Shown: positions 27,466-37,834 of the stretch, in pieces
How positions within the stretch are numbered: position 1 is the first letter of the stretch
Layout: every line of letters starts with the position of its first letter
Assembly: GCF_002162035.1 (NCBI RefSeq)
Contig: NZ_CP021138.1
Coordinates: 1,922,001 to 1,986,000 of the forward strand
Length of the DNA: 64,000 nucleotides
Direction: 5' to 3'
Origin: Sulfuriferula sp. AH1
Lineage (GTDB): Bacteria; Pseudomonadota; Gammaproteobacteria; Burkholderiales; Sulfuriferulaceae
Position numbers and translations under genes: made by a program
Notes under the pieces: generated by a model
The model's input: only the letters and a program-made list of their open reading frames with translations
The model's database searches: none
What the model was told of the DNA's origin: nothing

Positions 27466-29997
27466 ATGAAACAGATCAACCTCAAACTCAGTCTGGCGAT
27501 TGGTTTTGGCCTCATGCTCGCATTGCTGCTGGCCCTCACCTTACTGGGTCTGGCACAAATGCGCTCCATCAATGCCAAGCTGGAAACCATCGTCACGGTG
27601 AACAATTACAAGACCGAACTGATCACCATCATGCGCGATGCGCTGCGCGACCGCACCATCACCCTGCATTCGCTGGTATTGAATACCTCGCCGTTCGATC
27701 AGAATGACGAACTCTACGAATTCCACGAAAACAGCGTGCGCTTCGGTCAGGCCTTGCAGGCACTGAATCTGAGCCCGCTCGGCCCAAAGGAACAGCAGCG
27801 TCTCGCGCAAATCAGCGAATATGCGAAGATTGCTCAGCCTCTGGGCGTACGTACGGCAGACCTAGCACTGGATCAGCGCAATACCGAAGCCCTGTTTCTT
27901 CTGCAGCACAGCACCATCCCCGCCCAGAAGAAGATCCTGGTGGCGCTGGACGATCTGCTGGCATTGCAGCGTAGCGCCAATGCCGATGCCGCAGTTGCCG
28001 CATTCAACACTTACGACCAGACCCGGAATTTCGTCATCGTGATGGGCACTGCCGCCGGGCTGGTCGGGCTGTTAATCGCCGTGTTCGTCACACGCCGCGC
28101 CGGTCGCCAGGCCGATGAGATCGAAAAACAGAAACTCAAATACCAGACCCTGTTCGAAGCCAATTCCGATGCCATTGTCATTATCGGCAAGAACGGTTTT
28201 ACTGATTGCAACCCCGCAGCATTGGCCATGTTCAGAATCAAGACGGTAGATGAGTTCATCCGTCGGCCGCCGCACATGCTAGGCGCACCGATCCAGGCTG
28301 ACGGGCGCAGCGCCGAAACCGTCGCCAATGAAGCCATCCTGCGCGTGCGCAAGGAAGGCTATTACGCTTTCGAGTGGACGGGCATCCGCACCAACGGCCA
28401 AACCTTCCCTGCCGAAATCGCGATGTATGCAATGCGCATCGAAGATCAACCGATGATACAGGCCATCATGCGCGATATTACCCAGCGCCGTCAGACCGAA
28501 CAGAATCTGCAACAGGCTCGCGATGCGGCGCTCGAAGCTGCCCGCATCAAGGCCGAGTTCGTCGCCAACGTCAGTCACGAAATCCGTACGCCGATGAATG
28601 CCATCATCGGCATGAGCGGTCTTCTGCTCAAAACGCCACTGGATGCCACCCAGCACGATTACGCCCATACCGTCGACAACGCAGCCAAGACCCTGCTCAA
28701 GCTGATTAACGACATTCTCGATTTTTCCAAAATCGAAGCGGGCAAACTCGATATTGAACATATCGCATTCAATCTGCACCAGCATTTACGCGACACCGTG
28801 CAGCTCTTCAACCTGCGCGCCACCGAAAAAGATCTGGAATACACACTGGATATCGCAGCCGATGTGCCCGAATTCATTTTCGGCGACCCCTGGCGTATCC
28901 GCCAGGTGCTAACCAATCTCATCGACAATGCCATCAAGTTTACCAGTGCCGGCGCGGTGCGCATTCTGGTCGAATTCGACCAGAATCTGCTCATCGTTCG
29001 CGTAGAGGACAATGGCATCGGCATTTCCGATGAAGCCAAGTCGCGTCTGTTCCAGGCATTCTCCCAGGCCGACGGCTCCACTACGCGCAAATATGGCGGT
29101 ACCGGACTGGGTCTGACGATCAGCAAGCAGCTGATCGAATTGATGGGGGGTGAAATCGGCGTAAACGACCATCGCACGCAGGGCAGCTGTTTCTGGTTCA
29201 GTCTGCCGGTCATGCCCGCTGCCGCCGCCGATGTTGACAGCGCTACGCCCATAATCGTACCGCACTTCGCCAACCAGCGCATTCTGGTGGTCGATGACAA
29301 TGCGATTAACCGCAAGGTCATGTACCACCTGCTGATGTCGCTGGGTCTGCAAGTCGATACCGCAGCCAATGGCAAGGAAGCCGTCGAGCGCTGCATCGCG
29401 CAGCATTACGATCTGGTGCTGATGGATTGCCAAATGCCGGAAATGGATGGCTTCGCCGCCACAAGCACTATCCGCAACGTTGCTCCGCACACCGGCGCCA
29501 TCATTGCGATGACTGCGAACACCCAGCCGGATACCCGGGATAACTGCCTGATTGCCGGCATGCAGGACTATCTCAGCAAACCGGTGCTCGAAGCCGACCT
29601 CATCAGGCTGTTCGAGCATTGGCTTAATACAACCGGTACCGCAACTTCGCCCCCGCTCGATATTGACAAACTGCGGCAGCTATTCCGTCGGGACGATGCC
29701 CTGATCCGGGAATTGCTCCAACTGTATCTGGGCACCAGCGCACCTCTGATCGAACAGCTCGAACAAGGCATTGCCGCCCGTAATCCGGCGGCCACACGCT
29801 ACGCCCACGAACTGAAGGGCGCTGCCGCCTACATCAGCGCACTGACGACATCCATGCTTTGCGAGGCCATTGAGCACGCGATTAAAACCAATGACTGGGA
29901 AAGCGCGGAGGCCCGCATTAGCGAACTGAAAGCTGTATTTCTGGAAACCAGGAATTTTATTCAGCAATACCTGCAAACAGACATCGCATCACTTTAA
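27466..29997 (+). CDS. Hybrid sensor histidine kinase with PAS, receiver and Hpt domains
   Basis: An 843 aa membrane sensor. Two membrane helices (about 10-30 and 186-207) bracket a periplasmic four-helix-bundle-like sensor with no known ligand. Then come a PAS domain (about 222-340), HisKA with phospho-His 371 in SHEIRTPMN, HATPase ([15 protein letters not shown]), a receiver with phospho-Asp 654 in [11 protein letters not shown], and a C-terminal Hpt with His 781 in [11 protein letters not shown]. All phosphorelay residues are present, so a separate output regulator is expected; none lies next to it. It starts 13 bases after the NlpC/P60 gene. Confidence 0.93.
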   Translation: MKQINLKLSLAIGFGLMLALLLALTLLGLAQMRSINAKLETIVTVNNYKTELITIMRDALRDRTITLHSLVLNTSPFDQNDELYEFHENSVRFGQALQALNLSPLGPKEQQRLAQISEYAKIAQPLGVRTADLALDQRNTEALFLLQHSTIPAQKKILVALDDLLALQRSANADAAVAAFNTYDQTRNFVIVMGTAAGLVGLLIAVFVTRRAGRQADEIEKQKLKYQTLFEANSDAIVIIGKNGFTDCNPAALAMFRIKTVDEFIRRPPHMLGAPIQADGRSAETVANEAILRVRKEGYYAFEWTGIRTNGQTFPAEIAMYAMRIEDQPMIQAIMRDITQRRQTEQNLQQARDAALEAARIKAEFVANVSHEIRTPMNAIIGMSGLLLKTPLDATQHDYAHTVDNAAKTLLKLINDILDFSKIEAGKLDIEHIAFNLHQHLRDTVQLFNLRATEKDLEYTLDIAADVPEFIFGDPWRIRQVLTNLIDNAIKFTSAGAVRILVEFDQNLLIVRVEDNGIGISDEAKSRLFQAFSQADGSTTRKYGGTGLGLTISKQLIELMGGEIGVNDHRTQGSCFWFSLPVMPAAAADVDSATPIIVPHFANQRILVVDDNAINRKVMYHLLMSLGLQVDTAANGKEAVERCIAQHYDLVLMDCQMPEMDGFAATSTIRNVAPHTGAIIAMTANTQPDTRDNCLIAGMQDYLSKPVLEADLIRLFEHWLNTTGTATSPPLDIDKLRQLFRRDDALIRELLQLYLGTSAPLIEQLEQGIAARNPAATRYAHELKGAAAYISALTTSMLCEAIEHAIKTNDWESAEARISELKAVFLETRNFIQQYLQTDIASL

Positions 29998-30082
29998 CTC
30001 GCCGCATCCCGCCTGATAAGCAACTGTTTTCAGGGTTATAGTTTATAATCTTGCCTTTGCCTGTTTGTCCTACTGTCAGCCC

Positions 30083-31654
30083 ATGTCCATCGACTCAGAA
30101 ATTCGCCGCCGCCGTACCTTTGCCATCATCTCTCACCCCGACGCCGGTAAAACCACACTCACAGAAAAACTGTTATGGTTCGGTGGCGCGATCCAGGTGG
30201 CAGGCGAAGTCCGGGCGCGCAAGGCGAGTCGTCATGCCACCTCCGACTGGATGGAACTGGAAAAGCAGCGCGGCATTTCGGTGACGTCGTCGGTGATGCA
30301 GTTCCCTTACCGCGAGCACATCATCAACCTGCTCGATACGCCGGGCCACGAAGATTTCTCTGAAGACACCTATCGCACACTAACCGCCGTCGACTCGGCG
30401 GTGATGGTGATTGACTCGGTCAACGGCGTCGAAGCGCAGACCATCAAGCTGCTCAACGTGTGCCGCATGCGCGACACTCCAATTATTACTTTCATCAACA
30501 AGCTCGACCGCGAAGGTCGCTCGCCGATCGAACTGCTGGATGAAATCGAATCGGTGCTGGGCATGCAATGCGCACCGATGACCTGGCCGATCGGCATGGG
30601 CAAACGCTTTCGCGGCGTGTATCACCTGTACGACGACACCGTGCTGGTATTCGATCCGCAGGCGGAAAAAGGCACCAGCGAGATCATAAAGGGGCTGGAT
30701 AATCCGCGCCTGGACGAGTTCATCGGCGACCAGGCCGACGAATTGCGCATTGAAGTCGAGCTGGTACGCGGCGCATCGCACACTTTCAATGCCGAAGCTT
30801 ACCTGTCCGGCAAGCAGACCCCGGTACTGTTTGGTTCCGCGGTGAACAATTTCGGCGTGCAGATGATGCTCGATGCCGTGGTCGATCTGTCCCCGGCGCC
30901 GTTGCCGCGCGCCACCGAATCGCGCCAGGTGGAACCCGCCGAGCCTAAATTCTCCGGCTTCGTATTCAAGATACAGGCCAACATGGACCCAAAACACCGC
31001 GACCGTATCGCCTTCCTGCGCGTATGTTCAGGCCGTTTTGACCGCGGCATGAAGATCAAGCAGATATCCACCGGAAAATTCATGGCGGTCAACAACGCCA
31101 TTACCTTCATGGCGCAGGACCGCAATACCGCCGACGAAGCTTACGCCGGCGACATTATCGGCATACCCAACCACGGCACAATCCGTCTGGGCGACACCTT
31201 CACCGAAAACGAAAACCTGAAATTCACCGGCATACCGTCGTTTGCGCCGGAATATTTCCGCAAGGCGCGGATAAAGAATCCGCTAAAAATGAAACAGCTA
31301 CAGAAAGGCCTGCAACAGCTGGCCGAAGAAGGCGCCACTCAGCTGTTCCGTCCTATTTCATCGAACGACTTGATCCTGGGCGCAGTGGGTACCCTGCAGT
31401 TCGACGTGGTCGCGCACCGGCTGGAATTCGAATACGGCGTCGACGTGCTGTTCGAGGGCTGCGAATTCGCCACCGCACGCTGGTTGCGCGGCTCCGAGGC
31501 CGACCTCAAGCAATTGGTGGACAAATACGGGTTCAACGTCGCGCTGGACGGCGCAAACCAGTATGTCTATCTGGCACCGAACCGGGTCAATCTGACCATG
31601 ACCCAGGAACGTTTCCCCGATGTAAAATTCCTGGAAACCCGGGAGATTTATTGA
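30083..31654 (+). CDS. prfC: Peptide chain release factor 3
   Basis: GTPase that removes RF1/RF2 from the ribosome after termination. The 523 aa protein has G1 [13 protein letters not shown]3 [15 protein letters not shown]4 NKLDREG, and the RF3 C-terminal domain ([20 protein letters not shown]). The frame is open from a TTG at 30065, but ATG 30083 ([15 protein letters not shown]) fits known RF3 starts. A TATAAT at 30045-30050 gives a -10 about 33 bases upstream, consistent with its own promoter after the histidine kinase gene. Confidence 0.94.
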   Translation: MSIDSEIRRRRTFAIISHPDAGKTTLTEKLLWFGGAIQVAGEVRARKASRHATSDWMELEKQRGISVTSSVMQFPYREHIINLLDTPGHEDFSEDTYRTLTAVDSAVMVIDSVNGVEAQTIKLLNVCRMRDTPIITFINKLDREGRSPIELLDEIESVLGMQCAPMTWPIGMGKRFRGVYHLYDDTVLVFDPQAEKGTSEIIKGLDNPRLDEFIGDQADELRIEVELVRGASHTFNAEAYLSGKQTPVLFGSAVNNFGVQMMLDAVVDLSPAPLPRATESRQVEPAEPKFSGFVFKIQANMDPKHRDRIAFLRVCSGRFDRGMKIKQISTGKFMAVNNAITFMAQDRNTADEAYAGDIIGIPNHGTIRLGDTFTENENLKFTGIPSFAPEYFRKARIKNPLKMKQLQKGLQQLAEEGATQLFRPISSNDLILGAVGTLQFDVVAHRLEFEYGVDVLFEGCEFATARWLRGSEADLKQLVDKYGFNVALDGANQYVYLAPNRVNLTMTQERFPDVKFLETREIY

Positions 31655-31664
31655 ACATGGCTAC

Positions 31665-31708
31665 GGGAACGATGTCCTATAGCGGACGACACAAATAACA
31701 TTGTTCCC
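31665..31708. repeat. Long-loop inverted repeat between prfC and the next gene
   Basis: Arms GGGAACGATGT (31665-31675) and ACATTGTTCCC (31698-31708) pair at 10 of 11 positions with a 22-base loop. It fills most of the gap between prfC and the TonB-like gene and overlaps the region where the latter's ribosome site should be. It could act as an operator or mRNA structure; no T-tract follows. Confidence 0.4.
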
Positions 31709-31713
31709 TAAAC

Positions 31714-32583
31714 ATGCTTAACCATCCTGTCCCGTCAACCAATCAGAATTGGTTTAAAGCCCCGCCAAAACGCAAGAATACCAGTCTTGAAATCAGCATT
31801 AGCCGCAACACGCTTATCGGCATTATCGTGTCGCTGCTCATCCATGCGCTCCTGCTGTTTTTATATGTCCGCACGCCTGTACAGATGAACATGGGTGAGC
31901 CCGGCGATCAGACGCTCAGCGTGCAGCTCAGCCCGTTACCTGCTCCAAAACCGCAGGTTCCGGTCTTGAAACCGCAAGCTGAGGTCAAGCCCGCGCCGGT
32001 TAAAAACAAGAAATTGCACAAGCCCAGGACTTTGCCGCCTGCCTCGCCCCCTGTTCTCGCTGCCCGGACCAGAACAGCACCACCGATGCCGACCCCTGCA
32101 CCTGAGACCGCCCCGGCCAGCAACGCCGCGCCTACCGACATGAGCAGCTATATCAATGCAGTGAGGGCAAAACGTGCAGCCGAATCCGGCGCTCCTCCCG
32201 CAGAACCGCAACCAAGCGCCGATGATATCCGCATGGCCAACATCAAACGCAATTTGCAATCCCAGGGCGGCGGCTTATTCCAGATATTGCGGGTAGGCAA
32301 CAACACCGCCAGCTTCCTGTTCCGTGGCTGGGGCAACACTTATACCAGCCCCCTGCATGAAACCATTTATGTACAGGCGGACGGCAATACCGATATCCAG
32401 CACGCTGTTATCCGCAAGATGATCAGCATCATCCGCCAGCGGCAGACTGGCGATTTCACCTGGGAATCGATGCGTCTGGGTCGGGTGGTGACTTTATCCG
32501 CGCGTCCTGAAGACAACGCGGGTCTGGAAGATTTTCTGATGAGTGAATTTTTCGGAACAGACCTCAAACCGTCAGCGCAATAG
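31714..32583 (+). CDS. TonB-like anchored protein with Pro-rich linker
   Basis: A 289 aa protein with an N-terminal cytoplasmic tail, one membrane helix (about 35-52, GIIVSLLIHALLLFLYV), a long Pro/Ala/Lys-rich periplasmic linker (about 70-150) and a compact C-terminal domain (about 180-285: GGGLFQILRVGNNTASFLFR, MISIIRQRQTGDFTWESM). This layout is that of TonB-type proteins, but the C-terminal domain is not a clear TonB domain and no exbBD lies nearby. I do not recognise the domain. Ribosome site before ATG 31714 is poor. It converges with tyrA (11 bases). Confidence 0.7.
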   Translation: MLNHPVPSTNQNWFKAPPKRKNTSLEISISRNTLIGIIVSLLIHALLLFLYVRTPVQMNMGEPGDQTLSVQLSPLPAPKPQVPVLKPQAEVKPAPVKNKKLHKPRTLPPASPPVLAARTRTAPPMPTPAPETAPASNAAPTDMSSYINAVRAKRAAESGAPPAEPQPSADDIRMANIKRNLQSQGGGLFQILRVGNNTASFLFRGWGNTYTSPLHETIYVQADGNTDIQHAVIRKMISIIRQRQTGDFTWESMRLGRVVTLSARPEDNAGLEDFLMSEFFGTDLKPSAQ

Positions 32584-32594
32584 CCTGACCATTA

Positions 32595-33473
32595 TCAGTC
32601 CGTAATACGCGCGGCCCAGTTCTGCCGTGCCTGTTGCGCATTGCTGAACACCTGATTAAGCGCCGCACTGTCCAGATTAGCCAGCGCCTCACGCAGCTTA
32701 TCGAGCTGCGCCTGATACGCATCCAGCTCGGCCAATAACGCTGGCTGGTTGGCAAGCGCAATATCACGCCACATCTCCGGACTGCTGCCAGCGATACGGG
32801 TGAAATCACGAAAACCGCTGGCGGCGAAGCCGAATAACTGATCTGCGTTATCGCGCTGTGCGATCATGTCCACCAGCGCAAAAGCCAGCAAATGCGGCAA
32901 ATGGCTGACTGCGGCAAAGATCGCATCGTGCTCTGCGGCACTCATGCGACTGATGTTCGCACCGCAAGCCTGCCACATGGCCGTGACCCGCGCGATGGCG
33001 TCGGGATGCGTGGCAGCCAGCGGCGTCAGCACCAGATTTCTGGATTGATAGAGATCGGCGCGAGCCGCACTGGCGCCGCTCAGCTCCGCACCGGCAATAG
33101 GATGGGCCGGTACGCAATAGGCAAGATGCGCGCCCAGATGCTGCTGCATCAGGGCAGCCACATCCTGCTTGGTACTGCCCGCGTCGGTGACGATGGCATG
33201 AGCGGCAAGATGAGGCGCGATGGTTTGCATGATGCCCGCCATCTGGCCGACAGGAACCGCGAGCAATACGACATCGGCATCGCGCACGGCGTCGGCCGCA
33301 TCGGCAGCAATGCGGTCAATGATACCGAGCTTGATGGCGTCCTCGAGATTGGCAGTGCTGCGACCGACACCGACGACCTCGCCTACCGCACCCGCCTGTT
33401 TTAGCGCCAGAGCAACCGAGCCGCCGATAAGGCCAACCCCGAACAGGGCGAGTTTAGGGAGAGCAACAGTCAT
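32595..33473 (-). CDS. tyrA: Prephenate dehydrogenase
   Basis: NAD(P)-dependent decarboxylating oxidation of prephenate to 4-hydroxyphenylpyruvate in tyrosine synthesis (or arogenate in cyclohexadienyl forms). The 292 aa protein has the Rossmann motif GVGLIGGSVALAL, DAGSTKQDV, and the substrate-site AHPIAGAELSGASAA and HLPHLLAFAL. No chorismate mutase or ACT domain is fused. Last gene of the gyrA-serC-pheA-hisC-aroF-tyrA run, 79 bases after the DAHP synthase. In many betaproteobacteria aroA follows it; here it ends against a convergent gene. Confidence 0.93.
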   Translation of the reverse strand: MTVALPKLALFGVGLIGGSVALALKQAGAVGEVVGVGRSTANLEDAIKLGIIDRIAADAADAVRDADVVLLAVPVGQMAGIMQTIAPHLAAHAIVTDAGSTKQDVAALMQQHLGAHLAYCVPAHPIAGAELSGASAARADLYQSRNLVLTPLAATHPDAIARVTAMWQACGANISRMSAAEHDAIFAAVSHLPHLLAFALVDMIAQRDNADQLFGFAASGFRDFTRIAGSSPEMWRDIALANQPALLAELDAYQAQLDKLREALANLDSAALNQVFSNAQQARQNWAARITD

Positions 33474-33552
33474 TTATGCCAATCTTGAAATACGAAGAAA
33501 AAACAGATGCATTACTGGCCGGATGCAAAATCTCGCACCCGGCCGCCATACT

Positions 33553-34569
33553 TTAGATGTCGCGGCCAAGTATCTTGGCGATACCGCCCAATTCGCCCAT
33601 CAGCGTTTTCAATTCACTCGGAGTCAATGCCTGATCGGCATCACACCAGGCTTCGCAAGGCGTGGGATGCATTTCCACCAGCAGGCCGTCGGCGCCAGCC
33701 GCAATCGCAGCACGTGATAGTGCCGGCACCATCCATGCCTTGCCGCCGGCATGCGACGGATCGACGATTACCGGCAAGTGAGTTTCTTTTTTCAGCACCG
33801 GGATCGCGGTAACGTCCAGCACATTGCGATAGTAGGTTTCGAAAGTGCGGATGCCGCGCTCGCAGAAAATGATGTTGTGGTTACCCGCCGCTGCGATGTA
33901 CTCGGCAGCCATCAGCCATTCGGAAATGGTGGCCGACATGCCGCGTTTCAGGATAACCGGCTTGTCGACACGTCCCACTTCCTTGAGCAAATCGAAGTTC
34001 TGCATGTTGCGCGTACCGATCTGGATGACATCCACGTCCCATTCCATGAAGGTGTCGAGCATACGCACGTCCATCAGCTCGGTGACGATAGGCAAGCCCT
34101 GCGCATCGGCAGCCTTGCGGAACATTTCCAGACCCTCGACGCCCTTGCCCTGGAACGAATACGGGCTGGTACGCGGCTTGAACGCGCCGCCACGCATCAA
34201 ACGGCAACCCGCCTCTTTGACATACCGGGCCGAATCGTCCATCTGTTGCTGGGTTTCGACGGAACAAGGACCGGCAATGATCTGCACGGTATTGCCGCCC
34301 AACGGCACACCCTTGATGTCGATAACGGTGTTTTCCTTGTGCCATTCGCGGGCCACGATCTTGTAGGGCTTGACGATATGCATGGACTGCTCGACACCGG
34401 GCAGTGCGTCGATCGATTCCTGATCGATGGCGCGCTCGTCGCCGATCGCGCCGATGATGGTGCGCTCCACGCCGCGCGAAATATTGGCTTCGCAGCTGTA
34501 TTCCTTGATTTTTTTGACCACTGCTTCGATCTGCTGCTCACTGGCACCTGGGCTCATTACGATAATCAT
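33553..34569 (-). CDS. aroF: 3-deoxy-7-phosphoheptulonate synthase (type I beta, with N-terminal regulatory domain)
   Basis: First step of the shikimate pathway (PEP + erythrose 4-phosphate). The 338 aa enzyme has a short N-terminal ferredoxin-like domain ([20 protein letters not shown]) as in the Thermotoga/Bacillus type, then the KDSA-like barrel with [57 protein letters not shown], and DPSHAGGK. The N-terminal domain usually gives tyrosine or phenylalanine feedback. The start overlaps the hisC stop by 4 bases, so it is a coupled gene of the aromatic operon. Confidence 0.93.
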   Translation of the reverse strand: MIIVMSPGASEQQIEAVVKKIKEYSCEANISRGVERTIIGAIGDERAIDQESIDALPGVEQSMHIVKPYKIVAREWHKENTVIDIKGVPLGGNTVQIIAGPCSVETQQQMDDSARYVKEAGCRLMRGGAFKPRTSPYSFQGKGVEGLEMFRKAADAQGLPIVTELMDVRMLDTFMEWDVDVIQIGTRNMQNFDLLKEVGRVDKPVILKRGMSATISEWLMAAEYIAAAGNHNIIFCERGIRTFETYYRNVLDVTAIPVLKKETHLPVIVDPSHAGGKAWMVPALSRAAIAAGADGLLVEMHPTPCEAWCDADQALTPSELKTLMGELGGIAKILGRDI

Positions 34570-35672
34570 GCTTGCTCCTTAACGACGTCTTCCAACGCCT
34601 GCAAAAATTGGTTGTTTTCTGACGCCAGCCCTATGCTGACGCGCAAATATTCGGGCATTCCGTAATTGCCGACGGGGCGGACAATCACGCCGTGTTCCAG
34701 CAAGCGTCGGTACATCGCCGTGGCATTGCCGATGCGTATCGCCAGGAAATTGGCAAACGACGGAATATAATCTATCCCCAGCAACATCAATCCCTGGGTA
34801 AGCTGGCGCATGCCCAGCTGGTTCAATGCATAGCTACGCGCGATGAATTCATCATCATTGAGTGCAGCAGCCGCGGCTGCCAGCGCCAGATTGTTGACGT
34901 TGAACGGCTGGCGCACACGGTTCATCATATCAGCTACGGCAGCGCTTGCCAGCGCGTATCCGACACGCAGTCCCGCCAGACCGTAGGCCTTGGAGAACGT
35001 CCGGGTCACAATCAGATTCGGAAAACGCGACAGCCAGGTCAGCGCATCCGACTTCAGCGTCTCGGGCAAATACTCACCATAGGCTTCATCCAGTACGACC
35101 AGCACGTTAGCCGGTACTTTTTCCAGGAACGCCGACAGATCGGCGTTGGACAGCAAAGTGCCGGTAGGATTGTTCGGATTGGCGATGAATATCATGCGTG
35201 TATCCGCACGTACCGCAGCCAGCATCGCATCCAGATCATGGCCATAATCGCGGGCAGGCGCCTCGATACCTTCTGCCCCCGCGGCCAATACGGCCAGCGG
35301 ATACACTGCAAAGGCGTGTTCCGAATACACTGCCGATGTGCCCGAGCCGAGGAAGGCCCGCGCTGCCATTTCCAGTACATCATTGGAACCGTTGCCGAGC
35401 ACGATCTGATTGACATCGACACCCAGCCTGGCTGACAGTGCCGCCTTGAGATCGAAACCGCTGCCATCCGGATAACGCGCCAGCTGCTCGAGCTCGGCGT
35501 CTATCGCCGCCAGCGCCTTGGGACTGGCGCCCAGCGGATTTTCATTGGATGCCAGCTTTACAATACGATGCGGCTCCAGCCCCAGTTCGCGCGCAAGTTC
35601 GGCGATGGGCTTACCCGGCTGATACGGGGCGATCGCACGGACATAAGAAGGCGCGAGGTCACACAAATTCAT
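34566..35672 (-). CDS. hisC: Histidinol-phosphate / aromatic aminotransferase
   Basis: PLP aminotransferase of the HisC family, 368 aa. The PLP lysine lies in [27 protein letters not shown] and DEAYGEYLP are standard fold I elements. The place between pheA and aroF/tyrA suggests it mainly transaminates phenylpyruvate and 4-hydroxyphenylpyruvate, perhaps histidinol phosphate also (HisC2-type). Its ATG shares one base with the pheA stop (TAATG) and its stop overlaps the aroF start, so translation is coupled on both sides. Confidence 0.92.
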   Translation of the reverse strand: MNLCDLAPSYVRAIAPYQPGKPIAELARELGLEPHRIVKLASNENPLGASPKALAAIDAELEQLARYPDGSGFDLKAALSARLGVDVNQIVLGNGSNDVLEMAARAFLGSGTSAVYSEHAFAVYPLAVLAAGAEGIEAPARDYGHDLDAMLAAVRADTRMIFIANPNNPTGTLLSNADLSAFLEKVPANVLVVLDEAYGEYLPETLKSDALTWLSRFPNLIVTRTFSKAYGLAGLRVGYALASAAVADMMNRVRQPFNVNNLALAAAAAALNDDEFIARSYALNQLGMRQLTQGLMLLGIDYIPSFANFLAIRIGNATAMYRRLLEHGVIVRPVGNYGMPEYLRVSIGLASENNQFLQALEDVVKEQA

Positions 35673-36736
35673 TACAGAACACCTATCGGGTAAGACCCTA
35701 ATAATTTCAGGAACGCCGCTCTGGCCGCCAATTCCGACAACGCTGCAGCGACAGCTGGATCATCGCGATGGCCTTCGATATCCACAAAGAACACATATTC
35801 CCATAACCCCGAACGCGCCGGGCGCGATTCCAGTTTGGTCAGCGATATCCCATGACGAGCGAACGGCTGCAACAATTCCACAATCGTGCCGGGCAGATTA
35901 AGCGCAGACATCACCAATGAGGTCTTGTCGTGACCGGAGATCGCCGCGTCATGCTTGCCCAGCACCAGGAAACGCGTGGTATTGTTCGGCTCGTCTTCAA
36001 TGTTATCGAACAGACGCTGCAAACCGTAGATTTCAGCTGCGATGTCGCCCGCGACGGCCAATGCCGCTTCATCCGCTGCCGCCATTTGCGCCGCCTCGGC
36101 ATTGCTCGCCACCTGTACACGCGGCACGCCTGGCAAATGGCGATTCAGCCACTCATGACATTGCGCCAGGGACTGCCCGTGCGAATAAATCACCTTGACG
36201 CCGTCCAGCCCGGAAATCTTGCGCAGCAGCGATTGGTGTATGCGCAAATCCACCTCGCCGCAAATCTTCAACGGTGTATCCTGCAGCAGGTCCAGCGTGC
36301 GGTTCACCGCACCTTCAGTCGAATTCTCCACCGGCACGATGCCGTAATCGGCACCACCCGCATTGACTTCGCTAAACACCTCGTCAATCGAGGCACAAGA
36401 ACGCGTCTCTGCGGCGTGACCGAACTGCTTGATCGCAGCCGCCTGACTGAATGTACCTTGCGGCCCCAGAAACGCCACGGAAAGCGGCTTTTCCAGCGCC
36501 AGGCAGGCCGACATGATTTCACGGAACAGCCGCGCAGCGGTCTCGTCCGCCAATGGCCCCAGGTTCAATTCCTTGATCCTGCGCAATACCTGCGCCTCGC
36601 GCTCGGGCCGGTACACCGTACCGTTCTTCAACCGGCCTATCGTTTGCGCATGACGTGCGCGCTGATTGATGAGGGTTAATACCTGCTCATCAATGGCATC
36701 AATCTGGGCACGAATCTGCTGTAAATCTTCTGACAT
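35672..36736 (-). CDS. pheA: Bifunctional chorismate mutase / prephenate dehydratase
   Basis: Two steps to phenylpyruvate in one 354 aa protein. The N-terminal chorismate mutase domain (about 1-90, [20 protein letters not shown]) is followed by the prephenate dehydratase domain ([31 protein letters not shown] carries the catalytic Thr) and a C-terminal ACT domain with the Phe-binding [17 protein letters not shown]. It starts 3 bases after serC ends and overlaps hisC by one base. Confidence 0.95.
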   Translation of the reverse strand: MSEDLQQIRAQIDAIDEQVLTLINQRARHAQTIGRLKNGTVYRPEREAQVLRRIKELNLGPLADETAARLFREIMSACLALEKPLSVAFLGPQGTFSQAAAIKQFGHAAETRSCASIDEVFSEVNAGGADYGIVPVENSTEGAVNRTLDLLQDTPLKICGEVDLRIHQSLLRKISGLDGVKVIYSHGQSLAQCHEWLNRHLPGVPRVQVASNAEAAQMAAADEAALAVAGDIAAEIYGLQRLFDNIEDEPNNTTRFLVLGKHDAAISGHDKTSLVMSALNLPGTIVELLQPFARHGISLTKLESRPARSGLWEYVFFVDIEGHRDDPAVAAALSELAARAAFLKLLGSYPIGVL

Positions 36737-36739
36737 CGC

Positions 36740-37822
36740 TCAGCCTTGTTGTCGCACAAAATCCCGCATGTATTCAACCAGCGCCTGCACCCCGGCCATC
36801 GGCATGGCATTATAGATGGAAGCACGCATGCCGCCCGCCAGCTTATGCCCCTTCAGTTGCAGCAGGCCGCGCTGCTGTGCTCCCTTGAGGAAAGCCTCAT
36901 CCAGCGCAGGGTCCCGCAGCGTGAAAGGAATGTTCATGCGCGAACGGTTCTCACGCGCAACGGAGCTGCCGTAAAAATCACTGGCATCCAGATAATCATA
37001 CAGCAGATCGGATTTGGCGATATTGCGCTGCTCCATCGCGGCCAGGCCGCCCTCGCGCTTTAGCAGGGCAAACACCAGACCGGCAATATACATCGCATAA
37101 GTCGGCGGTGTGTTGTACATCGAGTCATGCTGGGCATGGGTACGGTAATTATACATCGTCGGTGTAGCCGCCAGCGCATTGCCGATCAGATCGTCGCGCA
37201 CGATGACGATGGTCAATCCGGCCGGACCGATATTCTTTTGCGCGCCTGCATAGATCAGACCGAAACGGCTGACATCAATCGGTTTGGACAAGATATTCGA
37301 CGACATGTCCGCCACCAGAGGCACTTCCCCGGTATCCGGCGTCCAGTGGAACTCTACCCCGCCTATGGTCTCATTCGGTGTGTAATGCACATATGCGGCG
37401 TTGCGATCAAGCCGCCATTCGGCCTGGGCCGGCGCATAGCTGAAATTCCTGTCCGCGCTGCTGGCTGCCACATTCACGTTGGCATAGCGACGGGCTTCAT
37501 CGATGGCTTTTTCCGACCAGATGCCGGTATTGATGTAGTCCACGCTGGTTTTGCCGCGCAACAGATTCATCGGCACCATCGAAAACTGCGACGATGCACC
37601 GCCTTGCAGGAACAGCACCTTGTAGTTGGCCGGGATGCTCATGAGCTCGCGCAAGTCCGCTTCAGCCTGATGCGCGATCCCGGTAAATTCCTTGCCGCGA
37701 TGGCTCATTTCCATCACCGACATGCCCGAACCATGCCAGTCCAGCATTTCGTCGCGCGCCTGTTCCAGCACCGGCTTTGGCAATACAGCAGGACCGGCGC
37801 TGAAATTAAAAATTTCGCTCAT
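36740..37822 (-). CDS. serC: Phosphoserine aminotransferase
   Basis: PLP enzyme making 3-phosphoserine (serine synthesis) and 4-phosphohydroxythreonine (vitamin B6 synthesis). The 360 aa protein begins FNFSAGPAVLPKPVLEQA, with QGGASSQFSMVPMNLL and the PLP lysine in YAGAQKNIGPAGLTIVIV. The C-terminal KGHKLAGGMRASIYNAMP is diagnostic. It lies 12 bases after gyrA and 3 before pheA, the order usual in beta- and gammaproteobacteria. Confidence 0.96.
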   Translation of the reverse strand: MSEIFNFSAGPAVLPKPVLEQARDEMLDWHGSGMSVMEMSHRGKEFTGIAHQAEADLRELMSIPANYKVLFLQGGASSQFSMVPMNLLRGKTSVDYINTGIWSEKAIDEARRYANVNVAASSADRNFSYAPAQAEWRLDRNAAYVHYTPNETIGGVEFHWTPDTGEVPLVADMSSNILSKPIDVSRFGLIYAGAQKNIGPAGLTIVIVRDDLIGNALAATPTMYNYRTHAQHDSMYNTPPTYAMYIAGLVFALLKREGGLAAMEQRNIAKSDLLYDYLDASDFYGSSVARENRSRMNIPFTLRDPALDEAFLKGAQQRGLLQLKGHKLAGGMRASIYNAMPMAGVQALVEYMRDFVRQQG

Positions 37823-37834
37823 GTATTGGCCCTA

